DNA of 39,307 nucleotides from CAYFLR01 sp964343805 (lineage in GTDB: Bacteria > Bdellovibrionota_B > Oligoflexia > CAYFLR01), in assembly GCA_964343805.1 (NCBI GenBank), contig CAYFLR010000054.1, forward strand, positions 1 through 39,307. Reading direction: 5' to 3'. Shown in pieces: positions 7,765 through 16,671 of the stretch (positions are counted from its first letter, which is position 1; every line of letters starts with the position of its first letter). A program made the position numbers and the translations under genes. Under the pieces are notes generated by a model that was not told where the DNA came from, did not search any database, and saw only the letters and a list, made by a program, of their open reading frames with translations.

Positions 7765-9537
7765 TCAGTTACTCTTGAATTTGAAAATTAAAAAGGTGAT
7801 GTCATCTTCAAGTGGATAACCCCCTCTAAACTCCGTTACTTTTGCCATGGTTGAATCAACAAATTTTCTAGGGGAAGAATTGTAAGAGTTTGCTAACAGA
7901 CGCCAGAATTTTCGTTTGCCAAGTTCTTTTTGGTCCTCACGAACGCATTCATAAACACCATCTGTGAATAAAACTATACTGTCACCGGGGCGTAAACAGT
8001 ACTTTGCCACTTCATAAGGTGTTTGAAAGTTTGTTCCGGGCATTGGCCCTTTTGCTTTCAGATGTTTAATATCTAAATCTTTATACGATAAGGAGGAATT
8101 ATCTGCCGACTTATCTTTCGGTCTCATAACGATGGCGTTGGGGTGACCACCATTGGCGTATTCTACCTGACCACTATATAAATCAATTACACAAACTAAA
8201 GAAGACATATAAAGGGTGGAGTGAAATGAGTTAAATAGTGAGGTATGATAGATGGACAGTAATTCATCGGCTTTTAAAGACCGATCAATATTACCTCTCA
8301 TAAAAAGCTCTAAAGCATCAGTGCACCCTTTAATTATTGCTGTTAATAAAGCTGCATGCAGTCCATGTCCCGTTACGTCGGCAATAATTAAAACCAGTAT
8401 ATTTCTTTTCTGGTCGTGGATATAGCTCCACCAGTCACCACCACATTCAGAAGCACGGGCATAATAGGCTGCAATATTAAAACTATCATGTGTGATATCA
8501 TTATCAGGAAAAAAGGCTTTTTGAGCTGATTGGGCCATTTCTAGTTCATTGGCAATTCTAAGTTGTTCGATCTCTTTAGCTGCACTCTCTTTCTCTAGAG
8601 TAATATCGCTGATAAGTACCATCAGATGATGATAGCCAGTTCCTTTTATAAAAGAGAAGGAAAAGAGGTACGTTCCAAATTCTGATCCACTGTTTTTAAA
8701 TGGGACTTCAACCTTCATCAATTGATTAGGGAATGACTCAATTAGGTCTATTTGGAGAGTGGATTCCAGTTTTGAAAACCAACTAATAATTTCCTCAGGA
8801 ATATTCCTTTGAAGTTCTTCTGGGCAAGCCTCTAAAAAGCAATGACCAACAATGTCATTTAGCTCCTTGGCAAAGATTTGCTGCAAAGATTGGGAGCATC
8901 CAGGAAGTATTTTACCATCCTCTAAATTAATATTGAATATACCAATAGCAATGTTGTCCAGAATTGATTCGATAGATGCTTCCGCTTTTTTTGCTTTTAA
9001 ACTCTCTTCAACTTTTTCTTTGATAGTCGTATCTAACAAGACTGAAATGTCCTGCTGCATTAAGTCTAAGGATAAAGCACACTCAATTGAATCATAGCTG
9101 TCTGAAGTGAGAGTTGTTTTGAGAGTGTAGATTTTAGGAAAATCAATGTCGCCAAAAATTAAACGAGGACTGGCAAAAGTTAAATCAGGGAAGTCTTCTT
9201 TAAAGGCTTGGATACTTGCTCCCACCGAAGTATTGAGTAACTCTTTAAAAGAGGAGCGAAACAAAAGATCTTGTTCTTCGGGAGACACAGCAAAGAGCTC
9301 CTCGATTATGTTCCGCCATTCTGCTGGATTGAAAAATAGATAATACTCTCCACAAATATGACCATTAAAGGGTATAGATACAATGCCGGTTTTACTTGTG
9401 GATACTCCTTTACTTTCTTCAAAAAGAAATTTGCCCTGATCATCCTGGGGGGCATCAAAACCCAAACCAAACATGTTTTCTATGGATTGCTTTGTATGAT
9501 CAATAAAGGATTGGATGTATTTATGGCTATTATTCAT
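7765..9537 (-). CDS. CheX-like / PAS / SpoIIE-type PP2C phosphatase signalling protein
   Basis: 590 residues from ATG 9537 (a GTG one codon earlier is possible; the ribosome site is weak). Domains in order: a CheC/CheX-like region at about 15-165, with the NPAEW helix and FKELLNTSVGASIQ...LTFASPRLIFG; a linker helix; a PAS-like domain at about 188-315; a coiled coil at 315-340; and a SpoIIE/RsbU-type PP2C domain at 350-588. The metal-binding residues of the PP2C domain are intact: ECGGDWW (D368), ADVTGHG (D387), FTDGVYE (D526) and EDD (578-579). Such proteins dephosphorylate anti-sigma-factor antagonists or similar serine phosphoproteins. No obvious membrane segment, so cytoplasmic. First gene of the minus-strand cluster, directly followed by the receiver gene. 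Confidence 0.9.
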   Translation of the reverse strand: MNNSHKYIQSFIDHTKQSIENMFGLGFDAPQDDQGKFLFEESKGVSTSKTGIVSIPFNGHICGEYYLFFNPAEWRNIIEELFAVSPEEQDLLFRSSFKELLNTSVGASIQAFKEDFPDLTFASPRLIFGDIDFPKIYTLKTTLTSDSYDSIECALSLDLMQQDISVLLDTTIKEKVEESLKAKKAEASIESILDNIAIGIFNINLEDGKILPGCSQSLQQIFAKELNDIVGHCFLEACPEELQRNIPEEIISWFSKLESTLQIDLIESFPNQLMKVEVPFKNSGSEFGTYLFSFSFIKGTGYHHLMVLISDITLEKESAAKEIEQLRIANELEMAQSAQKAFFPDNDITHDSFNIAAYYARASECGGDWWSYIHDQKRNILVLIIADVTGHGLHAALLTAIIKGCTDALELFMRGNIDRSLKADELLSIYHTSLFNSFHSTLYMSSLVCVIDLYSGQVEYANGGHPNAIVMRPKDKSADNSSLSYKDLDIKHLKAKGPMPGTNFQTPYEVAKYCLRPGDSIVLFTDGVYECVREDQKELGKRKFWRLLANSYNSSPRKFVDSTMAKVTEFRGGYPLEDDITFLIFKFKSN

Positions 9538-9630
9538 CACGCTATTTCTAAATAAAGTTTTTAGTTGAGTTTAAATAAAATCTTAGCAGTGATGATAAAA
9601 AAATGGAAGAGATGGAATTTAATAAAAGGA

Positions 9631-9835
9631 TTAATCTATGTCATCATCCCCCATGAAGAAATCTTCATACCAATCACACTCTTCATATTTTTCATCGAGA
9701 CACCAATCCCACACTCCATTTATATAACATTTTGATCCGAGTCTTACGGGGGTTCCAATTCCACAGATATCCTCATCAGCAATAACCACTTGGGTTGTTA
9801 GAAGNNNNNNNNNNTATAAAACTGAATTTTTTCAA
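9631..9835 (-). CDS. small secreted Cys/Trp-rich protein (interrupted by an assembly gap)
   Basis: Too short and too broken for automatic ORF calling. On the minus strand a GGAGG is followed by TTG at 9835 and codons KKFSFI, then 10 undetermined bases, then an open frame of 58 codons to TAA at 9631: LLTTQVVIADEDICGIG and on to SKCYINGVWDWCLDEKY, with an acidic tail MGDDDID. The beginning looks like a signal peptide cut by the gap, with cleavage likely near VVIA. The four cysteines with aromatic neighbours (KCYINGVWDWC) resemble the Cys-rich tail of the beta-lactamase-like lipoprotein at 27918-29290 (SKWVCKNGSWIEE). The gap length (10) is not a multiple of three relative to the two halves, so it is nominal. 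Function unknown. Confidence 0.55.
9805..9814. other. assembly gap (10 N)
   Basis: Ten undetermined bases inside the signal peptide of the small secreted protein. The two flanks are out of frame by this count, so the size is nominal. Confidence 0.95.
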
Positions 9836-9987
9836 AAGATCCTCCAAAGTATGCAGTTAAAGCAGGGATTATTGTTGAAAGTTTATAAAAAGTCAAATAA
9901 TTATTTATTTCTTTTTAATATTGAGTGATTGTAAGCAATAATTTCCTATGGTAGATAAGGGTAAATATCTGGAAACTGGAGAATGGT

Positions 9988-11802
9988 ATGAGATTAAATA
10001 AAATAAAAACTTATGTTCTCTTTCCCATTATCTCCCTACTTTTTTCAATCATTTCCTATCGCTTCTCACCGGTGGTGAGTTTTGACCTTAAAGTATTCTT
10101 TGTCGATATTATTATTTTATTTTTATTTTGGATTTGGATGGGATTTCTGCTTAATTCTTTTAAAGGATTTTTAAGGAAATTTCTAATAATCTGTGTGAGC
10201 CTTACCTACTCTCTTTTGTTGTTGTTAAATGGATTTTTATTCTACTATTTCCGCCAATTTTTAAATAAAGATCTATTTCTTTTTATTGTCGGAGAGCCAT
10301 TAAATAGTCTGCAATATTTGAAAGATGGCATACTCAGCCCAAATATAATTCCCTTTACCTTAATCAGTCTAGGAACCTTTTTTCTTTGGCATAAAAGTAA
10401 TTATCCTTTTGTTTTTAATAGTAAGTTAAAAAAAACATCTGCTTTATTACTCCCGCTCATTGTTATTTTAATTCTAATGAATCAAATTCGCCATGCCGAT
10501 GGACGGTTGCAGCTCAACTTTGAAACCTCTCTCATGATCAGTATCAAACGAGCTCTGGCCTACTCCAAAAAAGAGACCCTTTACTCTTCATTTCATCGAG
10601 TTAAAGTCACCCATAATCAACCGGCAAAGCCATTTAATATTGTTCTCTTTGTGGTGGAATCCTGGGGAAAAGCTCCGCTCTCATTTTATGGATATAATGA
10701 GAATCCGACCCCCTTTCTAACAAATTGGATCAAAAGTGAATCTGATACTTTTGCAGTGTTTCATCAGGCGATGGCCAATGCCAGTGCCACCGATGTAAGT
10801 GTCCCTTCCATTCTCACTGGAGTTGGCCCATTTGAAAGTAATAAAAAACTGCATAGAATGCCGATCATTTGGGATTGGGCCAGAGGTGCTTCCTTTCAAA
10901 CCTTTTTAGTTTCTTCTCAAACCATGACTTGGCTTAATTTTGATCGGTTTATTTTAGTTCCAGGTCCTGATTTTTATAAAACAGCAAATCATATTGACGC
11001 GCCTATTGTGAATGATCTCGGAATTGATGATCTCGTCATGGCCAGGGAAGTGGAAAAAATACTGAATCGGCTGAACAAGCAACAGCCTTTTTTGGGTGTG
11101 ATTAATCCCAACGCTCTCCATGCTCCCTATCAACAAAAAAGTGACTTTTATCCAGCTTTAAAGCCCCACCCTTCTAAATATTATAATGCCTTGCAAATCA
11201 CCGATCAGCTTTTTAAATATATCTATCAGCTCATCGAAAAAAGGGGGCAGTTAGATGACACCATCTTTATTTTTACTTCTGACCATGGTGATTATGATCA
11301 ACTCTCAAATCCTATGCCTCGGCTCTTTTGTTTTTATGATGAAATTATGAATATTCCACTTATGATTCGCTTGCCGAAAAAATATAAAGAACTTTACCCT
11401 GAAAAAGTTAAGCAGCTTTTCAACAATCAAAATAGATTAATTAATAATATTGATCTCATTCCTACTATGACTGAAATGTTGGGGCTTCATTCTCTAGCGG
11501 CGAACCAAAAAATATTAACTCAGCTGAAAGGGCAAAGTTTATTTAAACCTATCTCTACAGATCGTTTCACTTTGGCTCTCAATACCAACGATGTAAAGTC
11601 ATTGAGTCCTGAAGGCTTTGGGATTTATTTCCATCAAAAAAGGTTTATATATACCACCAATGGTCAGCCGGGATTTTATGATATAAGTAAAGATCCTTTT
11701 CAGAAAACCAATCTTTGGAGTGAGCTTTCTGACCAAAAAAAGAAGCGAGTCCAAACCATCATAAATAGGCATAAACACTTAAAAAGGATTTTTAAAAAAT
11801 AG
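9988..11802 (+). CDS. LTA synthase / phosphoethanolamine transferase-like membrane sulfatase-family enzyme
   Basis: 604 residues; ATG 9988 follows GGAG. Five hydrophobic segments (about 9-28, 38-56, 65-88, 118-134, 150-166) form the membrane domain, followed by a periplasmic alkaline-phosphatase-superfamily domain. Visible active-site parts: NIVLFVVESWG (metal ligand E224), SATDVSVPSILTG with nucleophile threonine T268 as in EptA-type TxxSxP, LHAPY (H378) and FTSDHGDY (D432, H433). Enzymes of this group move phosphoglycerol or phosphoethanolamine from phospholipids to lipoteichoic acid, periplasmic glucans or lipid A. In a Gram-negative-looking genome, modification of lipid A, glucans or a surface polymer is most likely. 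Stands alone; the next gene converges. Confidence 0.85.
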   Translation: MRLNKIKTYVLFPIISLLFSIISYRFSPVVSFDLKVFFVDIIILFLFWIWMGFLLNSFKGFLRKFLIICVSLTYSLLLLLNGFLFYYFRQFLNKDLFLFIVGEPLNSLQYLKDGILSPNIIPFTLISLGTFFLWHKSNYPFVFNSKLKKTSALLLPLIVILILMNQIRHADGRLQLNFETSLMISIKRALAYSKKETLYSSFHRVKVTHNQPAKPFNIVLFVVESWGKAPLSFYGYNENPTPFLTNWIKSESDTFAVFHQAMANASATDVSVPSILTGVGPFESNKKLHRMPIIWDWARGASFQTFLVSSQTMTWLNFDRFILVPGPDFYKTANHIDAPIVNDLGIDDLVMAREVEKILNRLNKQQPFLGVINPNALHAPYQQKSDFYPALKPHPSKYYNALQITDQLFKYIYQLIEKRGQLDDTIFIFTSDHGDYDQLSNPMPRLFCFYDEIMNIPLMIRLPKKYKELYPEKVKQLFNNQNRLINNIDLIPTMTEMLGLHSLAANQKILTQLKGQSLFKPISTDRFTLALNTNDVKSLSPEGFGIYFHQKRFIYTTNGQPGFYDISKDPFQKTNLWSELSDQKKKRVQTIINRHKHLKRIFKK

Positions 11803-11817
11803 AGAGTGGCCTTATTC

Positions 11818-12372
11818 TTATTTTCCCAGAGCGGCTTTCATTTTTTCTATAAAAGGACTGGCTAACTCTCGAGCTGAAGCAAGGTTTATTTTTTTCTGGG
11901 TCCGTTGGTGCCAATACTCTATGTGAGAACGGTTCCCGCTGTTCATGATATGAGCAAAATACTCCTCATCAAAGAGTCTGGAGAGCATATCAGCTGATTG
12001 TAAAATCTTCACTTCCAGCGGATTTCCTTTTTCTTTGGAGAAGGTACTTCGATGTTTACTGATGCATAATAAGATTTGATCGATAACATCACGCTCTAAA
12101 TCGGTTTCTTCTAAAAACGGCTGAGCCAATTTGACCGATTCAAGATGATGATTGGCGTAATCATTAATTTGACCAATATCATGAAAAAGGGCCGCTATTT
12201 CGACTATAAGTGGATCCACCTCTTCTATTTGAGCGAGTTTTAGGCAGCTCTCTCTCACCAACTTGGTATGGTGCCATTGTTCCTCAAACTCTGAAGTTTG
12301 TTTAAAACATTCGATCGCAAATTCTTCACATTTTTGTAAGAGTCGTTGTTGCTCCATATTTAAATTATCCAT
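11818..12372 (-). CDS. HD-domain metal-dependent phosphohydrolase
   Basis: 184 residues with an intact HD-superfamily metal site: H35 (WHHTKLV), H64-D65 (ALFHDIGQ), H75/H76 (NHHLES), H107 (ISKHR) and D128 (LQSADMLSR). Such single-domain HD proteins hydrolyse phosphate esters, often nucleotides. This one resembles the small uncharacterised 'HD domain-containing protein' group with unknown substrate. Cytoplasmic; no signal or membrane segment. The ATG at 12372 lacks a strong ribosome site, and M6 is an alternative. It lies 15 bases downstream of the stop of the SUMF1 lipoprotein gene on the same strand, so it may be transcribed with it. Confidence 0.85.
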   Translation of the reverse strand: MDNLNMEQQRLLQKCEEFAIECFKQTSEFEEQWHHTKLVRESCLKLAQIEEVDPLIVEIAALFHDIGQINDYANHHLESVKLAQPFLEETDLERDVIDQILLCISKHRSTFSKEKGNPLEVKILQSADMLSRLFDEEYFAHIMNSGNRSHIEYWHQRTQKKINLASARELASPFIEKMKAALGK

Positions 12373-12387
12373 AGGTATAATTAAAGT

Positions 12388-15024
12388 TTAAGGCGTCAAA
12401 AGCGCTTTGGTAGATATAGCACATCTAAAGCCAATACTTCCACCCCCATCGGTGGGATTATTTTTTAAATAGAGGCTGTAAATGCCCACTGAGGTTCCTA
12501 AGTTCCAACTTCCCCCTCTTAAAGCTGCCCCGCCAGAATCATTATCAAAAGGGTAATACCTTCCTATGCCATTGGTGGGTCCTGTCAAGGAACGATCGAA
12601 ACTTCTATAGGTGTAACTGGGCATGGTGTCGGTTGAGTCCTGCTCATTTAATTCAATCCAGTTTTGTTGAGCTCCCGCCTTGTTAGTTTTTACTGTCCAA
12701 TCGATATACTCCCACACATTACCGGATAGATCCCAGATCTCCTCTCCATTACTTAAGGTGTGCGTTCTTTTTAGTTTAAAATCGCCGGTGGCACCGCAAG
12801 TGTCCGCATCAGTATTATAAACACAGTTATCTCCGGTAGAGGAGGCAACGCCTGTATTTTGAAAAGTATCAGGGGTTGTATTTGCTGACCAACCTCGATT
12901 AATTGTTCCGCTCCCCACTGTCCCAGAACTCCAGTTAACACCTAAGCTTTCAATATTTCTAGCTAGCGTCATCCACTCTGGGTTTGTAATCAGGTGATAA
13001 CCTTTGCCGATGGCGGCACACCTTTCTGCTGAGCCCATTGGAGATATCCTCGTTTGCCCAATACTCACCCAGGGGTTCCCATCGGCCTTAGAGACCGCAT
13101 TGTCCCCGCCATCATTTTTGGCCTCATACTTCATTACACAAAAATCTACATGAGTCCCCACTGCCGGATTGGCAGGAACATGGATATATCCTTCAGGGCA
13201 TGTAACAATGGTTCCTTTTTTATCAATCACATACCAGTTAGAACCATCGCTCATTAACCTGACAAATCCATAAGCACTTTGCAAGGTTAAGGAGGTGAGT
13301 CCATCTATGGTGTCTGATCCGGTGCGATCTATGAGGACCTTATTATTGGCTCCTCTTTTAACGGTGATCTCGAATCCAGTAGCTACACTGTTTGCAGCGG
13401 GTAGAGTCACAGTAACTGCTGTGGTGAGCAGATAGACTTTTTTATTATCGCTTTCTCCCACCGTGAAATTACTGGTTTGATTCACTACTAGATTATTGCC
13501 CTCAGGGACCCAATTAGAGCCGTTCCAAGTGAGTTTCTCACCCACTTTTGGATTACCTAAAGATAGCTTGGCAGAAGTTACGACACTGTCGGCTAAAATA
13601 TTTGCGGTGACTGCCCCGTTTGATAGTTTGGCAGTTGTAACAGAACCATCACTTATTTTGGCAGAGGTGACTGCACCATCAACAATTTTGGAATTAGACA
13701 CAATGCCATCTTCTAAACTGTTAGCAGTGAGAGTGACGGTCACAGTTCCTTCGGCATGAAGAGTGTTAAAGCCTAAAGTAAAAGAGTTATTTTGTACAAA
13801 GGAAAGACTTTTCTTTGCTATTGCAGAGATCTCGCTGGTCGTCTGCTTGATGATGTTAAGAGCAACATCCTTCTCTTTTATTAAAAGCTCTTTAATATGA
13901 TCAAGGTGATTTCCTTTGATTAAGAAATAATGTGAATAACTGGCATTTGAATCTGTCTCTTTAATTATTTTCACCTGACTGACACTTGGTTTAATAGTCT
14001 CTTTGTACATTATGGTAGCACTTAAAGGACTGCTTTCGATTCCATTGGCATCCGTTAATGAGAGGTAGATAGTATTTTCCCCTTTCTTTTTTAAACTTAT
14101 ACTCGTAATAAAGGGCGACTCACCTTTCAATACTTTCCAGCTTTCATTGATAAAGAGCGGGTCCTCTGATAATTTATAAAGAGTGGCATCCTTTGAAAAG
14201 TAAATAGCCACCTCTATTTCACTTGTTTCCGTTTCTAAATTTCCATTGTTTAACACCAACGCACCGTGCGCGCCCGTGGAGGGTAAAATCCAAACCGGGG
14301 CTAATTCGTTAACTTTTTGGGATTCTATGCGGACATCATTCCAGATGTAGGGCTCAAAAGCTTGATAATGCGCTTCTAACTGCCAATTTCCTACGGGCAG
14401 ATGTTCGATGGTAAATCGGCCCTCTTTATCTGTTTTTGCAATAAAAGTGGTGCCGGGTATAAACACATCAATTCCAGTACTGTCGGAGCTTGATCTTTGT
14501 ACCTTGCCTTTTAACGTACCCACTTGTGGAACATTCAAAGTCCCTAAATCTTTTGAGGTGGTGGGCATCTCTTCATCGACCTTCATCCCTAAATTGGCAC
14601 TCTCTGTCTCATGAAAGATTACCAAGCTGATATCTTTTTTATTCTTCGCCAGGATCTTCTCTACCAGTTTGGGAGAAGCTTTGGGGGATGCTTTAGGAGA
14701 GATCTTAGGGGAAGCCAGAACTCCAATTTTAAATTGACCTTCCTCATTCGATTTAACGGTTCGATCAGGGTATCCTAATTGATAAACAGAGGCATTTTGT
14801 AATGGTTTACCGTCCAACGAGCTAATCAACTTTCCCTGGAATTGTACCGATCCTGTCTGTTTTATTCCCGGTGAGGGAAGAAAGCTCTGCTTTGCCAGCT
14901 CGGTGTTGTTGTTATTGTCATTATCCTCATCACTATCCCCATTAAACATTTGGCAGCTGCTCAACAGGAATAGAATGAATGTAAAAAAGGTTTGGCTTAA
15001 CTTATTGCCGTTCCATAAAAACAT
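12388..15024 (-). CDS. large lipoprotein with fibre-like decapeptide repeats and C-terminal SUMF1/FGE-type domain
   Basis: 878 residues; ATG 15024 follows GGAG. The lipoprotein signal ends LLSSC (C24) and leads into an acidic Asn/Asp linker. Two carboxypeptidase-regulatory-like beta domains follow (GKLISSLDGKPLQNASVYQL and GTLKGKV...TDKEGRFTIEHLPVG), separated by an SPK repeat stretch. After Ig-like segments, residues ~430-490 hold decapeptide repeats of the type VDGAVTSAKI / SDGSVTTAKL, as in phage and bacterial trimeric fibres. Residues ~608-873 match the formylglycine-generating-enzyme fold (DLSGNVWEYIDW, ALRGGSWNLG, IGFRCA). The tail segment seen lacks the paired catalytic cysteines of true FGE, so it is probably a lectin-like binding module. 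Likely a surface-exposed adhesin. Confidence 0.85.
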   Translation of the reverse strand: MFLWNGNKLSQTFFTFILFLLSSCQMFNGDSDEDNDNNNNTELAKQSFLPSPGIKQTGSVQFQGKLISSLDGKPLQNASVYQLGYPDRTVKSNEEGQFKIGVLASPKISPKASPKASPKLVEKILAKNKKDISLVIFHETESANLGMKVDEEMPTTSKDLGTLNVPQVGTLKGKVQRSSSDSTGIDVFIPGTTFIAKTDKEGRFTIEHLPVGNWQLEAHYQAFEPYIWNDVRIESQKVNELAPVWILPSTGAHGALVLNNGNLETETSEIEVAIYFSKDATLYKLSEDPLFINESWKVLKGESPFITSISLKKKGENTIYLSLTDANGIESSPLSATIMYKETIKPSVSQVKIIKETDSNASYSHYFLIKGNHLDHIKELLIKEKDVALNIIKQTTSEISAIAKKSLSFVQNNSFTLGFNTLHAEGTVTVTLTANSLEDGIVSNSKIVDGAVTSAKISDGSVTTAKLSNGAVTANILADSVVTSAKLSLGNPKVGEKLTWNGSNWVPEGNNLVVNQTSNFTVGESDNKKVYLLTTAVTVTLPAANSVATGFEITVKRGANNKVLIDRTGSDTIDGLTSLTLQSAYGFVRLMSDGSNWYVIDKKGTIVTCPEGYIHVPANPAVGTHVDFCVMKYEAKNDGGDNAVSKADGNPWVSIGQTRISPMGSAERCAAIGKGYHLITNPEWMTLARNIESLGVNWSSGTVGSGTINRGWSANTTPDTFQNTGVASSTGDNCVYNTDADTCGATGDFKLKRTHTLSNGEEIWDLSGNVWEYIDWTVKTNKAGAQQNWIELNEQDSTDTMPSYTYRSFDRSLTGPTNGIGRYYPFDNDSGGAALRGGSWNLGTSVGIYSLYLKNNPTDGGGSIGFRCAISTKALLTP

Positions 15025-15100
15025 ACATACTCCAAATTATACTTGGTGTTCTATTCACCATTTTACCACACTCCCCCGCTAAAAGGGTAGGTAATCTCCC

Positions 15101-15130
15101 TTGACCCGCTTGGAGTCGGAAATAAATAAT
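15101..15130 (+). promoter_or_regulatory. possible sigma70-type promoter for yitT-like gene
   Basis: TTGACC (15101-15106), an 18-base spacer and AATAAT (15125-15130) lie 49 bases before the ATG of the YitT-family gene, in the 154-base space between divergent genes. By-eye match only. Confidence 0.35.
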
Positions 15131-15178
15131 TGGAATAGCAGTTGGTAGAACAATAACATAATGATAAAATGAGCAATT

Positions 15179-16051
15179 ATGAAGAAAACAATCAAAAAAC
15201 TGAAACGCTATTTATTTGATCTTATCCTCTTTTCACTGGGTATCGCCTCGGCGGGCTTCGGCTTAAAAGGATTCCTTATTCCCAATCATTTTATTGATGG
15301 TGGAGTTACTGGTATCTCGCTAATTATCAGTGATCTATTTAACTTTCCCCTCTCTTATCTTTTAATTATCATCAATTTTCCTTTTATTATTTTAGGATAT
15401 AAGCAGGTGAGAGGAGGGTTTGCCGTCAAGAGTATTTTGGCAATTTCCGCATTAGCAGCCACCGTCCATTTCGTCCCTTTTCCCTTAATGACATCCGATA
15501 AACTTTTGGTGGCTGTGTTTGGTGGTTTTTTCTTGGGTACTGGAATCGGGCTCTCTATTCGAGGAGGAGCCGTCCTGGATGGCACCGAAGTTTTAGCTCT
15601 CTTTCTCAGTCGAAAAACCAGTTTAAGAATCGGTGACACCATTTTGATTTTTAACATCATCATTTTTTCGGCTGGCGCCTACTTTATGTCCATAGAGGTG
15701 GCCCTCTATGCCATCTTAACCTATATCGCTGCCTCAAAAGCCGTTGATTTTGTACTGCGAGGAATTGAAGGATTCACTGGCGTAACCATCGTCTCCAATG
15801 AAAGTGAAAAAATCCGGTGTATGATCATTGAAAAAATGGGCCGGGGAGTCACCATTTATAATGGAAGAGGGGGCTTTGCTAAAGAGGGAAAAGAGTTAAA
15901 ATCTTACAGTATAATTTATACCATTTTGACCCGTTTAGAAGTAGCCAGACTGCAAAGAGAGATTGATAACATTGACCCTCAAGCCTTTATTGTCATGACC
16001 TCTATAAAAGATACTCGAGGCGGTATGATTAAAAATGTCGGTATAGGCTAG
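15179..16051 (+). CDS. YitT-family membrane protein (DUF161/DUF2179)
   Basis: 290 residues of the YitT family: about five or six transmembrane helices in residues 1-195, with the family motifs GFLIPNHFIDGGVTGISLI and GIGLSIRGGAVLDGTEVLAL. A soluble C-terminal DUF2179 domain follows (MIIEKMGRGVTIYNGRGGF...DNIDPQAFIVMTSIKDTRGG). YitT proteins are widespread inner-membrane proteins whose substrate is not established. Length and motif order are complete. It converges with the YdjM-like gene, whose stop is 4 bases away, with no obvious terminator between them. Confidence 0.93.
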   Translation: MKKTIKKLKRYLFDLILFSLGIASAGFGLKGFLIPNHFIDGGVTGISLIISDLFNFPLSYLLIIINFPFIILGYKQVRGGFAVKSILAISALAATVHFVPFPLMTSDKLLVAVFGGFFLGTGIGLSIRGGAVLDGTEVLALFLSRKTSLRIGDTILIFNIIIFSAGAYFMSIEVALYAILTYIAASKAVDFVLRGIEGFTGVTIVSNESEKIRCMIIEKMGRGVTIYNGRGGFAKEGKELKSYSIIYTILTRLEVARLQREIDNIDPQAFIVMTSIKDTRGGMIKNVGIG

Positions 16052-16055
16052 CTCT

Positions 16056-16592
16056 TTAAAATAACTTTTTTACTTTTTCTGTCCAGCGATTTAACACCTC
16101 CACCACCTTCTTATCTGTTTCCAGATGGATAATTTCAATCGGGGTTCTTTTTCTAACTCTTGCGATGAACATTATTATCAAAAGAACAGCAATGGTAATA
16201 ACCAGATTTTGCCAGCTGTCTAGCTCCCATTGAAAGGGGGGGGAGAATTCAAACTTCTCTTTATGAAGAGGCCAAAAATAGGGAATGCCCCAGCCAATTC
16301 CGCTCCCTAATAGATCTCCCAATATATGAGAGTGAAAAGATAAGAGGATACAAAGAGCACTTTTCCATTTTTCCAAAGCAAAGAACCAGTATCCAATCAC
16401 CAATAATAAGCCAAAGAAAATAGAATGGGAAAATGTGTGGTGATATTTGCCGTAAAACTCTATAGAAACGAGGAGGCCCAATCCGTCTAAATCCGATAGC
16501 AGTGAGGCTGCGGTAACGAAAATACGATCTCTTCTACTCTTAAGAGGGGCTGCTATCAACCAGCCAATCATTCCATGGGTAACAGGAGTCAT
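16056..16592 (-). CDS. YdjM-family (DUF457) membrane-bound metal-dependent hydrolase
   Basis: 178 residues starting MTPVTHGMIGWLIA with GGATGAG upstream. The histidine/aspartate pattern of the YdjM/DUF457 family is present: H6, LLSDLDGL, YHHTFSHS and FHSHILGDLLG, set among three or four transmembrane helices. A basic, soluble C-terminal tail of about 35 residues follows (RKRTPIEIIHLETDKKV). The family is predicted to be a membrane metal-dependent hydrolase related to zinc-dependent phospholipase C-like folds; YdjM in E. coli is LexA-regulated, but no LexA box was recognised here. Neighbours give no clear pathway. Confidence 0.85.
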   Translation of the reverse strand: MTPVTHGMIGWLIAAPLKSRRDRIFVTAASLLSDLDGLGLLVSIEFYGKYHHTFSHSIFFGLLLVIGYWFFALEKWKSALCILLSFHSHILGDLLGSGIGWGIPYFWPLHKEKFEFSPPFQWELDSWQNLVITIAVLLIIMFIARVRKRTPIEIIHLETDKKVVEVLNRWTEKVKKLF

Positions 16593-16671
16593 AACTCATC
16601 CTTTTGACAGTTGTTAAGTTTAGTATATCAAAAATTTGGATCAAAGAGCGGGGTTTAGGTATAATATATTT

